This document shows, piece by piece, positions 33,540-44,400 of a stretch of DNA of 64,000 bases (position 1 is its first letter; every line of letters starts with the position of its first letter). Both the position numbers and the translations under genes were made by a program. The DNA lies in contig NC_020166.2 of the NCBI RefSeq assembly GCF_000224145.3, forward strand, positions 7,346,512-7,410,511. Reading direction: 5' to 3'. The notes below the pieces were generated by a model. It was not told the origin of the DNA and did not search any database. It saw only the letters and a list, made by a program, of their open reading frames with translations. The stretch is from Ciona intestinalis. Taxonomy: Eukaryota; Chordata; Ascidiacea; Phlebobranchia; Cionidae.

Positions 33540-34680
33540 CTAGGACGCACATGAACGCTAAACTACAACGCACGTGGACGTTAAACTATGACACACGTGG
33601 ACGTTAAACTACGACGCACGTAAAGGTCAAACTACGACGCACGTAAAGGTCAAAACTACGACGCACGTAAAGGTCAAACTCCAACGCACGTAAAGGTCAA
33701 ACTACGACGCACGTAAAGGTCAAACTACGACGCACGTCAAGGTCAAACTACGACGCACGTAAAGGTCAAACTACGACGCACGTAAAGGTCAAACTACGAC
33801 GCACGTAAAGGTCAANNNNNNNNNNNNNNNNNNNNNNNNNNNNNNNNNNNNNNNNNNNNNNNNNNNNNNNNNNNNNNNNNNNNNNNNNNNNNNNNNNNNN
33901 NNNNNNNNNNNNNNNNNNNNNNNNNNNNNNNNNNNNNNNNNNNNNNNNNNNNNNNNNNNNNNNNNNNNNNNNNNNNNNNNNNNNNNNNNNNNNNNNNNNN
34001 NNNNNNNNNNNNNNNNNNNNNNNNNNNNNNNNNNNNNNNNNNNNNNNNNNNNNNNNNNNNNNNNNNNNNNNNNNNNNNNNNNNNNNNNNNNNNNNNNNNN
34101 NNNNNNNNNNNNNNNNNNNNNNNNNNNNNNNNNNNNNNNNNNNNNNNNNNNNNNNNNNNNNNNNNNNNNNNNNNNNNNNNNNNNNNNNNNNNNNNNNNNN
34201 NNNNNNNNNNNNNNNNNNNNNNNNNNNNNNNNNNNNNNNNNNNNNNNNNNNNNNNNNNNNNNNNNNNNNNNNNNNNNNNNNNNNNNNNNNNNNNNNNNNN
34301 NNNNNNNNNNNNNNNAAACTACGACGCACGTAAAGGTCAAACTCCAACGCACGTAAAGGTCAAACTACGACGCACGTAAAGGTCAAACTACGACGCACGT
34401 AAAGGTCAAACTACGACGCACGTAAAGGTCAAACTACGACGCACGTAAAGGTCAAACTACGACGCACGTAAAGGTCAAACTACGACGCACGTAAAGGTCA
34501 AACTCCGACGCACGTAAAGGTCAAACTACCACGCATAAATACGACGCACGTAAAGGTCAAACTATGACGCACGTGGACGTTAAACTAGCACGCACGTGAA
34601 GGCTAAAGTACGAGGCACGTGGACGTTAAACTACGAACACACGTAAAGGTCAAGTAGGACGCACGTCGCTTCGCACGAAC
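33540..34680 (+). repeat. 23-bp minisatellite inside the hAT element
   Basis: The unit AAACTACGACGCACGTAAAG plus GTC is repeated more than twenty times in the visible parts. Variant units (CACGTGGACGTTAAACTACG) lie at both edges. The middle copies are nearly identical and the edges are more divergent, as expected for a repeat expanding from the centre. Bases 33816-34315 are Ns. Confidence 0.93.
33816..34315. other. Assembly gap (500 N) within the minisatellite
   Basis: Exactly 500 Ns, so the size is probably nominal. The same repeat unit is found on both sides. Confidence 0.9.
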
Positions 34681-35521
34681 TATTAATATATCGGTGAAAT
34701 ATCGGCGCTTTTTTACCGATACCGATTATTGGTGGAACGTAAATATCGGCCGATAATATCGGTGAACCGATATATCCGTCCACCTCTAATATGTACCTAG
34801 TAATAGTTTGTTTATGTGTATATATATTTAAGGATTATAGTGGTATATATATTATAAATTATCAAGGTATATATGAGAAATTTATTCTGTTACATATTTT
34901 CCTCCACTTTTTAGTCAGAATATTAAAATGAAATAAGAGACAGGATACAATTTCAATGCAGCAGCCAGCAGCTGTGCTGTTAAAACCAGCACGCTGCTTA
35001 AAACAGCTTCAGTGTTAAGATTAAATGGTATGGCTGCTACAATAAGCAAACGGACAAAATATTCAAATACTACGAACTAAAACGTGATTTAGGTTAAAGC
35101 AACTGATAAAAATACAGAGAAAAACTAAAAATAAAATACAGAGAAAAATTTTACTCTAAGAATCTTCTCTTAATTAACATTCCACAAAACAAGACTGAGA
35201 GAAAAAAGAGAAAGGAAGAGAAAAGAGAAGTCTGGGAAAAAACACAGACAGATAGTGGAAAAACACAACACGGGGATTACCAAAGCAGTTTCATAAACAA
35301 GGAAACTTTTTTCAGTTGTATGCAGATGTTCAGTGAAAACCAGATGCACCATTTATATATTTAGTGTTTAGAGTTTACTGTAGACAGACTATCAATAAGC
35401 CAATAGTAAACTAGCTGTTTAAAATACCTTTTAATTTAATAGAAAATCATTTATGCGGAATATTGTTCGATATTTGAGCTTAGTTTTAAAACTTTAAGAA
35501 AATTCTGAATAAATCTGAAAA

Positions 35522-36382
35522 ATGATGGGTTCTGTTGGTGTTGGTGGTCATAACCTTGGCTTTGGTCCTACGGTACCCCCTGAACTGAGGAAATTACAAT
35601 TGGAAAAAGTTCATTCTTGCTTTAAAGTTGCCATTTTGTTATTCTCAGTAAGTTTTGTGAAAACTGTAATAAATCATGTGAATGCTTATCATTCTTTTTG
35701 GAATAAGAGACTGACGATGTTGTTTAGGCAATATATATATAATATACATATGTATATAATATATATATATCTTATTTATAATTAATACTATACAATTTAT
35801 TGGACTTGATTTTTCATAGCACCAGATCCTAAGATTTGTGCTATGCTAAGACCGAGTTACCATTAGTCTATTAGTAAGTAATACAGTGGCATCAATTTTA
35901 TAAAATTCCAGGGGTTAGACAATAAAAGGTGTTCACTGTAACAGGGTTTTTATTTTTTTACCAATATATTAATGATAAATTACTTTTATAATGGGAAAAG
36001 GGGGAGTGCCGTAACCCTGCAAAATTCTCAGGGTAGGCCTATGCCCTACGGCCTACACTATAGGCCTATAAATTGACACCACAGAATTCATATGGTTTTA
36101 CACAGGTGATGATAGTTGTGATGGGCTTTGTATCAGTGGTGTTGGGAATTACAGTTACAGTCTTTATAAAAACCAATGAACCATATCCTCGGTTTCCAAT
36201 AACAGGGGCAGGAATATGGGCTGGGCTAGTGGTAAGTTAAAGTTAGTATGGTTGTATTCAATGTAAATTTAAAACCAGACTAAATTAAGCATCAAAAATA
36301 ATACTCGATTTTAGCAATCAGTAGCAATTTTGTGGCATGACTATGATTTATAAAAATTGCATAGAATTTACATAAAAAGATT

Positions 36383-36415
<33 letters not shown>

Positions 36416-38069
36416 GGAATTTATTTTCACTTATTGTAACCGCACAAGAATTTTCTTTACTTGAATGACACTGTTTAACGAAAATACATACAAGTTTTTC
36501 GTGACGCATTTGAAGTAGGAGTTGCAACTATTCATGTGTTGAGTAAGCGTAATGCAGTGTTTATAAATTACACGACGTTTTATTACATCATCAATATGAC
36601 ATCCCATAATGCGATACCGTGTTTAGGGAAGTTTAATGTTGTGTTGATTATGAAAAAGACAACTATTAATTTCTCTAATATTGCATCTGACCTGCTATTG
36701 TAACACTGTAACAGACTTTAATATTTTATTAAACTAAGTTCAAATTTATAAAAATGAAACTTTAATTTTGTGTTCTGCAGCTTGCATTTTTAAATACCAA
36801 AAAAATATAAAATAATTTAATTTCACATACTCTAGACTTAGAGCTCTCAAAAAAAAAATTATAAGACCATTATAGCATTTAAACATTCACATTTTTGACA
36901 GACTATTGGAGTGGGAGCTGTTGGTGTTATATCAGGACATAAAAACGCAAATGCAGATCAGGTAAAATATACCTATATCAAGACATTTCTATTTTCCTAT
37001 TAGTGACCACTGGGTTGGAGCAATGTCCGCTAAGTGTATTGCTTAAGGGCAGGGACACATAATGGTAATGGCGTTGAGCATTGAACCTGGCACTCTTCGC
37101 TTACCATGCCAGTCATTTTTTTAACAACTTAAGGACTAGATCAAGGAATAAGAACAAGGCTTAAACAATAACTGAAGTCACAGGCAAAAACAAAATTAAC
37201 AGAAATCATTTTTTAGCTCAAGACACTGATGGTATTTACTGTTATTGCTGTTCCATGTCTCATTGTTCAAGCTGTATTTGCAGGGATGTGGGCAACAAGT
37301 GAGGTGGGTAACTAAGCATTAATGCATACATCTACCTGTTTATGACATGATGAACCTTACACACTTAACACCAAACTTGATTTTTAATCAACAGAATTCG
37401 GCAATTTCTGGAATATCATATGGCTTACTTGGTCTTGCAGCATTTTCATTATTTTGTTTCATATTTGTAATCACCTACGGATCGTCATTAGCTTTTTGTA
37501 TTATGCCTGAAATGGAGGGCAAGACACCGTGTTGCTACTGCGACATACAGACACAAATGAATCACCAAGATATTCAGAAAATTCAACAATATTACCAAAA
37601 CCAGGTGCCATAGTCTAAGAAATTTCAATGTATATATATATATATAAAATAAATTTTAATATTTTTATTTTTAATAAAAAGTGAATACTAGTATTAGGTC
37701 ATAACTGCTAATTAATAATTGGTTGCTTATTTGAAGGTTAAAAGGCCGTACGTAACATAACAGCCAGATTAAGTAAACGGCATGTTGATGTAACTAGAAA
37801 GTTAATTATGGCTACATAATTGGTAAACTCCTAAGCAAGCGCAGGCATGAGGTGTATTGAATAGTGTTATAGCGACTGTCCTTGCCCCGCCATGCAAGGA
37901 TATCTTAATAACATTCAATTCATTTAAATAATGACACACTTTTTTTATAAATATTCCTCAGAATGCAACAGGAATTCCAGCACAATCACAAGCAACTAAC
38001 TTTCAAAGTGAATATTGGACAAAGCAAACTTCAGTTCCCATCACTAACCCACCACCTTACCCAACATAA
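35522..38069 (+). CDS. MS4A/CD20-like four-helix membrane protein
   Basis: Six exons, all in phase 0: 35522-35647, 36106-36231, 36902-36961, 37217-37303, 37395-37604 and 37962-38069. The product has 238 residues. The N-terminus is cytoplasmic, rich in glycine and proline. TM1 spans exons 1-2 (FKVAILLFSVMIVVMGFVSV). A short loop (NEPYPRFPITG) leads to TM2 (AGIWAGLVTIGVGAVGVISG) across the exon 2-3 junction, then TM3 LMVFTVIAVPCLIVQAVFAG and TM4 LGLAAFSLFCFIFVITYGSS. The tail has a CCYCD cysteine group and ends in PPPYPT, a WW-domain-type PPxY motif. The topology and the GxxxW...G pattern of TM2 fit the MS4A/TMEM176 superfamily, which forms oligomers in the plasma membrane and modulates calcium entry or signalling. 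Family membership is moderately secure; no one-to-one ortholog is claimed. A SINE lies in intron 3 and another in intron 5. Confidence 0.68.
36385..36416. repeat. (TA)n microsatellite
   Basis: A run of TA dinucleotides in intron 2 of the MS4A-like gene. Confidence 0.9.
37002..37115 (-). mobile_element. SINE body fragment
   Basis: Read on the minus strand it has CAGGTTCAATGCTCAACGCC, then CTTAAGCAATACACTTAGCG and CTCCAACCCAGTGGTCACTA, matching the SINE body. It lies in intron 3 of the MS4A-like gene. Confidence 0.75.
37817..37925 (+). mobile_element. SINE tail fragment
   Basis: It carries the SINE 3' part (TGAGGTGTATTGAATAGTGT, TTATAGCGACTGTC, GCCATGCAAGGATA) and a CATT tail. It lies in intron 5 of the MS4A-like gene. 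Confidence 0.7.
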
Positions 38070-38876
38070 TTATCTAAAACAGACATTTATTTGACTGATA
38101 ATCAGTTACATTTCAGTTATGTATAAATTTTTGCCTAAGCGCATTTTAACGACATATTTTTGCTAGTAACTCTATTATCTAACTCTACTAGTAATGAGAA
38201 TTGTTTTTTTTGTTTTAAACGTGTAAGCAAAAACTGGAAAAGCGCATGCTGTATTATTAAGTTCTACTTCTTCAAAATATTTTTTTTTACGTTGCTCATT
38301 TGCTTTGCCTTTACAAAACAATCAAATTATCGTTACCATCTAATGATACTGCACTTTTTTGACCTAAACATATTGCACTTTCAAATGAATTAATGATCAA
38401 CCAATTATATTCACGCATGACACAAACTAGAAACTACAGCACATAACTGATATCAAATTATACATTACTTTTTTCCCACATTTTTTCAGATGTGACATTT
38501 TACCTTGAACTATAATGTGTTCGTATTGTATATAAATCAACATTATGACTAAAATATTACAAAATAAGTAACAAATTATATATGAAACCAGTGGCGGATC
38601 TAGAGGGGGGTGTTTGGTGTTTGAACACCCCCCTCAGATATTTTATACATATTTTCGTTACGTAGCTCTAAACGAAAAACGGCGCGCGTCAAAGTAACGA
38701 TCGTTTGTAGTTAATTAAAATCAAAATACCGTGACTCAAAATCAAGTACAATAATACAATACTGCTTAAATCTCTGTTACTGATTGCGCAATTTGTTGCA
38801 ATCATTATCTATATTATCGTATGCATATCTACATGCTAACGAAAAGATCACTCGTCTGGCGAGCCAAACTACAGGA

Positions 38877-39426
38877 GGTAATCCTTTAGCTGGTGGCCAC
38901 CTGAAATTTTGGTTTCAAAATGTTCTATAGGCCTCACTCATACCTGCTCTCTATTTTTTTTGGCGAAAAAGTCGGGCGTTCATGTCGAAAATTAACTTTG
39001 AAAATGCGCGAAAACATGCCTTGTCACCGTAATTCGTCTGACTTGCATAAGGTTAACGATTTATAACGTCACAACAGTGTTATATTACGCACGTTACGGG
39101 ACGTTATAGCCTTGTTTTTTCGCACTGTTTTATGCTAGTGAAAACCTTAACCCCATGCCCTAACCCCTAACTCCCAACCCCTAACAAATTACGTTATCTG
39201 TAACGTAGAAATTAAACGTAACAATACGCATTCTATGATGTAATAATCTAACCTTTGTTTAATTCATGACGGCTCGTGTGGAAAATACGGTAACGCAGCA
39301 GTAAAAATACGGTAAATTTTTCAAAAAAAAATTAGACAGCAGGTATCAGTGACTCAGTGATACCTAAGGAACATTTCGAAACCAAAATTTTAGGTGGCCA
39401 GTGACCACCAGCTAAAGGATTACCAT
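38877..39426. mobile_element. Inverted-repeat element nested in the hAT copy
   Basis: The ends are long inverted copies: GGTAATCCTTTAGCTGGTGG at the left and the same word reversed at the right. They continue into CACCTRAAATTTTGGTTTC and AAATGTTC. TACAGGA stands on both outer sides (38870-38876 and 39427-39433), consistent with a 7-8 bp target duplication. The interior includes CTAACCCCTAACTCC words. Confidence 0.75.
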
Positions 39427-39574
39427 TACAGGAACGGTAAATCTGCGATTACCTGCTGTTATAACCAAAATAAAAGCTTGAATCTATAGTGGCGAAATCG
39501 GTCTGGCCAGTGGCCACCAAGCTTTATCTAAACACACATTTAATTCACATGCTTGTTGCGTTTACGTTCGTAGA

Positions 39575-39624
39575 NNNNNNNNNNNNNNNNNNNNNNNNNN
39601 NNNNNNNNNNNNNNNNNNNNNNNN
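39575..39624. other. Assembly gap (50 N)
   Basis: Unknown bases within the hAT-type element. Confidence 0.95.
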
Positions 39625-40195
39625 TTTAGAATGCATGCAGGAATAAAACATTCTGTTTAGCAGTATTGCAGTAATATTGTTTGTTTAACTGAATTCTCAT
39701 GCAGTAATAGAGAGGGTAAACCAAACTCGCGTTAGCAAAAAATAGTAACAGGCTTTCCAGAAATATGCGTATCGTATTATGTTTTAAGTCTGCCTAACCG
39801 GTGTTGTAACTATAAGTGATGTAACAAAATATTGTGGCAATTAATATGAACGTGAAACAACGAACGTTTGGTTATAGTTAGTTAAAAGTTCCTGTGCGGC
39901 AAATTTGAATACGAAAGTCGGTATTATGACGTAAATAATCAACGTGTGAATCCCTACTATGACGTAACAAACATTCTGCTTGTCTGAGTAAATCCTGCGT
40001 AAATAATGACTTTATTACGTGTAGCATAGATTAATGTTGCTACCGCGGGCAAATGCAAGTGGTGAATTAAAACTTACGGGTTGATTTACGCACATATTAA
40101 TAAGGCGCTTTGCAACTATTAGTTAAACATTTTCTTGCGAACACCCCCGTCAGAATAATCCTAGATCCGCCTATGTATGAAACCTTGAAGTTTTC

Positions 40196-40308
40196 GGTGC
40201 TAGTGAAGAATCCCCCCCCCACCGTATTTGCTAACCACTAACCCCTAACCATCAACCTCTAACATCAGCCTATTCTGCTATGTACCGGAGGATTCTTCAC
40301 TAGTGCCA
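40196..40308. mobile_element. Small inverted-repeat element with CTAACCCCTAACC core
   Basis: The ends GGTGCTAGTGAAGAATCC and, reversed, GGCACTAGTGAAGAATCC match at 16 of 18 bases. The core reads CTAACCACTAACCCCTAACC. It is the sister of the copy at 29044-29184 and sits 20 bp from the right end of the hAT element. Confidence 0.8.
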
Positions 40309-41480
40309 AGTTTTCATTTGTTTGTCTAACATAGTATCAAAATAGAGACTATTAAAATGAATTAAGAAACACTGAAACAGAATACAGTGACAATAATACA
40401 ACAGAGGTAAATTATGCATGGGGTGGCCTACTGGCCTGGATGGCCATTCATAATTCATTCTTATGGAAACATACAACTGTAATGCAGAACGTATATTTTG
40501 AATGACAGAAAATCTGTAAGTTCTTCAATGAGCAAAAACTTATAAGCAAAACTTGGAAACGATAAGATATCGGCGATACAGCTTTGAGCTTACCAGTTGC
40601 CAAAATCTGTGCAAAAAAAACAAAAAAACCAATAAACCTTAAAACTAAGCTTACAGAAAGCTACATGAACATTTTTCATGATCAAATGTGACATAATTTG
40701 ATTACAATCTTAAATCTACGGTACATTAATTAAGGTACACTGATTTAAAAATTCTGTACATGCCTGCTCATACCAAGGTCTCGCTAATGTAAAGTACACA
40801 CCACATATTTTATATCGGCCATTTTCGATAGCTTTTTGGGACCAAACTTTCACACTCCAATTTTCACGTCGCAGATTAAAAGTTTTTACAAAATTTTCGT
40901 GTTTCTATAAAACACCAAAATATTGTGCGTTAATAGTCATACAATTTTGTAATATTTATACACATATGCTTCAATATTCTGTCCAGTCACAAAAAAATTT
41001 CAAACTTCGTTTTATAAACCAAGCCGAATTGGAAACTAAACGTGACTATTAAAAAAGTGTTTAAGTAGTATTAATCTTTGCCGATAAAACCCTGCCAATA
41101 CCTCACACTTACTACTAAATTCTTCAAATGTCATTTTTTTAGAAAGTAAAGGGCAGTTTTACATTTGGTAGAATCTAGAGTCACAAGACTAAAAATAGAA
41201 AAATAGAACAATGTCCTAGTAAATCATACTTTCTTCGTTTAATTAATAAATAGAAACAGAATCCTCGACTAGTAGTGCATTACTCCTGAATCTGATAAAC
41301 AAGACTCAATAGCATGTTTTTGTATTCTAAATCACAGTGTTGCAATAAAATGAAACATCACACCAAACATAATTTTACCTCATATAAAAACCAACTGTGT
41401 GTAAAAGCAGCCAAGCAATTTGGCAGTTGCGCTTATAAACACTGTCAGGAGTTTTACATAATTTTTGAAACTTTTCGGGC

Positions 41481-44400
41481 TTAGATTTTGGGTAACTTTG
41501 GCGCGCTGACCAAGGGGTTGGCTTCTTTAAGGATTTTACGACCAGCAGTTTTATAATCATATGTGCAATCATGTGCTTCTGCATATCTGTGACTGGCACA
41601 GAAATTGTTCCCACATCTAGGAAAGAAGTTGGTTTGAGTGGTTTATTACATACCAATAAACAGAGGAATATTAAAATCTTATACTTGTTGCTACTACTAC
41701 ACCCACAGCTACCAATATTTAGCAAACAATTAAATAAAACATATTATAAATAAACCAATTTTAAATTTTGACAAATTTATTAGGTTGGCTTGACTGCCAA
41801 CTCCAGACAGGATAAAACCGGTTAAAAGCAGTAAAAATTACCTGCACGTATAACTGGTTGCTAAACCAGTACGCTTTCCACACAAAAAGCACCTTTTCTT
41901 CTTGCTAGTATGTTTTACAGGGGGTAATATTGATGGTGGTCGCACAGCAGTGGGGGAAGTGCATGAAGGGGCAAGTCTCATGTAAGCACTACCATGTGGA
42001 GACTAGAAAATATTAAAAATTGAAGAGATATATTACAATGTGTAAGCTTAGACCGAACATCATTTTACCTTCATAGGTTGACGTTTGTCTGTGTAATGTA
42101 TATTGGAACTGGGTAACCTATGGCCACTCTGTCCGCTGCTGCCTGTGGTGAGAATCATATGGCTTGTTATGTATTTCCATTTAATTTTACAAATTAGTTC
42201 TAATACGCTTTAAAGTATTCTATTACAGTTCTTTTTTCAAAATCTGATTGCTGGTACTTTAAGTCCACCGTTATAAGAGAAAAACACATTTTCTGGCATT
42301 TATTTTTGAAATCAACATACAAGGCCACAAAAACAAAAGCCTCTTTGAAACATTGATACCAAATATACCTGGCAGCAAAAAACATATACTATTTTACAAC
42401 CAGTACATTTGCTTGTTACTTCATTAGTATGCAGCTGTTAGTAAAACAAGGTACACCTACCTCTCTGGTTGTCCTTAGTTGGACTTCTTACAAGATTCCG
42501 AAGCACGTTGGCATCAACTGCTTTGTTGATGAAATCAACCACTTCTCGTGCTTCTTGCTTAGACATCGTCTCGACACGCGCATGAGACTCCTGTGCATAA
42601 AAAACAGACATGATGAATTGAAAGAAAATGAGTGATTAAAACATTTTATCTCACAAGCATGTATTGTCTTTTTTTCCTTTTTGTCTGATTTTTATTTGCT
42701 TACTTTTGATGCTTTTAGCCTTATTTTTGCTAACTGTAGGAACCGCCTAGTATATTAGCCTTGATAATAACAGGAATGAGCCTTTGTTTGAATATTAGCC
42801 AAAGACTATTACTGTTAAACTATTCAGCAGAAAATCTATTTTCACCTTAATGATGTTATTTTTCTTATAGGATTGCCTTAAAGGAGTCGTAGGTTCATCA
42901 CTACGTGTGGTTGGTGGTAAACCAGACACGTTTTGTCCTCTCACCAACTTTCGATGTCGGCTTGGTTTCTGTTCCATCGTCTTCGGAGGTTCAGGAGTAA
43001 ATCTACGACTCCGAAGAGCAGATTTTGATAACTTGGACCTTGCTCCTTGATCTTCCAACTTCCGGATCGGACTCTCAGGAATGGTGAAACCAAACGCACC
43101 ACCCTCCGCGGAAGATCTTTGAGTCGTTCCTAATTTTCCCGCAACAGTTTTTCCACTCTTGCAACCATCTGCAACAGGCTGGCCCTGCTCCCAAATGGGG
43201 CTTTTTAGGACCCCGTTGCCGCCCCCTGCCCAGTACGGGGGGATAGGGTAACCATCAAGGGTGCTATACTTCACACCTTGGTTAGTCTCAAAAACTTTTG
43301 TAGCCATGTCAACTTCCTCTTGATTCCTGTAACAGCAAAACTTAAGATTAATTAACAGCATTAAAGAAAAGTTTCTACTACCCAAAAAAATCTTTTTAAT
43401 CATTTTACAATTTTCCAATCAATAAGTTTTATTTACCACTGCTTAATATCTACCCCTATTTAAATATTGTTATTTACCTTGGAGACGAGGGTTCATGGTT
43501 GGTGGGCATTGGAGGTAATTGATCTGGTGAGGGTAGAAGTCCATATGAACGCAAGTACATGTCGTGTCTGTTGTACGTCATGCCTGATAACTGGCGGGGT
43601 CTGCAAAGCATAAGATCACTGGTCACAAACATTGCAATACTCGGGATAAAATTTTAGGCGTATTGTTAGGGGGCCTAGCATGATGCTGCAGTTATTAAAA
43701 CAGAAGTTACGTGTTTTATCACCAGCTTTATACCTTAATATGTATGTTTTACCCTAATACTCGGCGTTACAAGAACAGTCAGAGGATATTCGCCACATTA
43801 ATCAATGAGGTTTCCTATATTAAAAAAGTACAAGTGTAAATACAATATCAAGGTGTCACCCCAGAGTTTAAAACAAAAAAAATAAAAAATGATGCTTTTA
43901 AATAAAAATAAACAAATTTTGAATTGTCTTTAATTAACACTGCTGTGTAGTTTAACAAAATTTTCAAAATCTGTAAAACATTTTTTCAAACCTTGGCATT
44001 AAGTAGGAACGCCGTTGATAAGAATCGGATTCCAAAGCATTCAACAACCGACGCGTCCTTGGACTAAAACGGCCACTGCCCTCAGTTGCATCTATGTTTA
44101 TATAAACAAGTTATAAATTGTGTAGAATTATTGGGTTTCCCAAATGTTTTATATTCATTTCTTGGTCTAAATTTTGTCTTATGGCAATTGACAATAGTTC
44201 AAATAATAGAAGCAATGTCAAGGAAATTTAAAAAAAAAGATAAAACTATAAGTGCCAACATACTTTATAAAATATAACCCACCATTAAAGTTATTTTTAA
44301 TTAAATAGTTAACATTTTGATTCTTTTACAATAAAACTGTATTGGAATTAAATAAATCATTTTTGTCATGACTTTGTTATGATAAGTAAAGTAGCAAATA

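Larger units (their letters stand above)
33305..34788. mobile_element. hAT-type element carrying a minisatellite
   Basis: The ends TAGAGACCGACCGATATCAC (left) and TAGAGGTGGACGGATATATC (right, reversed) are flanked by the same eight bases, ATATGTAC, at 33297-33304 and 34789-34796. Both terminal regions are rich in ACCGATACCGATAT words. The interior from about 33540 to 34680 is almost entirely a 23-bp tandem repeat interrupted by an assembly gap. No transposase is present. Confidence 0.9.
32395..35521. other. Repeat-rich intergenic region
   Basis: The stretch between the divergent KANSL2 and MS4A-like genes. It holds a SINE (32512-32830), a palindromic element (33046-33263) and a hAT element with a minisatellite and an assembly gap (33305-34788). 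The remaining ~700 bp before 35522 are AT-rich and hold the likely promoter of the MS4A-like gene. No gene seen. Confidence 0.5.
38589..40175. mobile_element. hAT-type element with nested insertion
   Basis: The ends CAGTGGCGGATCTAGAGGGG (left) and CATAGGCGGATCTAGGATTA (right, reversed) are typical hAT ends. They are flanked by TATGAAAC on both sides (38581-38588 and 40176-40183). The inside has no transposase. A second element (38877-39426) is inserted in it, and 50 Ns lie at 39575-39624. Confidence 0.88.
38070..41480. other. Intergenic region dominated by transposons
   Basis: The two neighbouring genes point towards it tail to tail. It contains the hAT element 38589-40175 with a nested element and a small assembly gap, and the CTAACCCC element 40196-40308. 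About 1.1 kb of AT-rich sequence with no gene seen follows (40310-41480). Confidence 0.5.

Noticed and set aside
33540-34680. CRISPR-like array of 23-bp repeats
   Set aside because: The units are contiguous with no unique spacers, lie inside a eukaryotic hAT element, and vary gradually towards the edges. It is a minisatellite.
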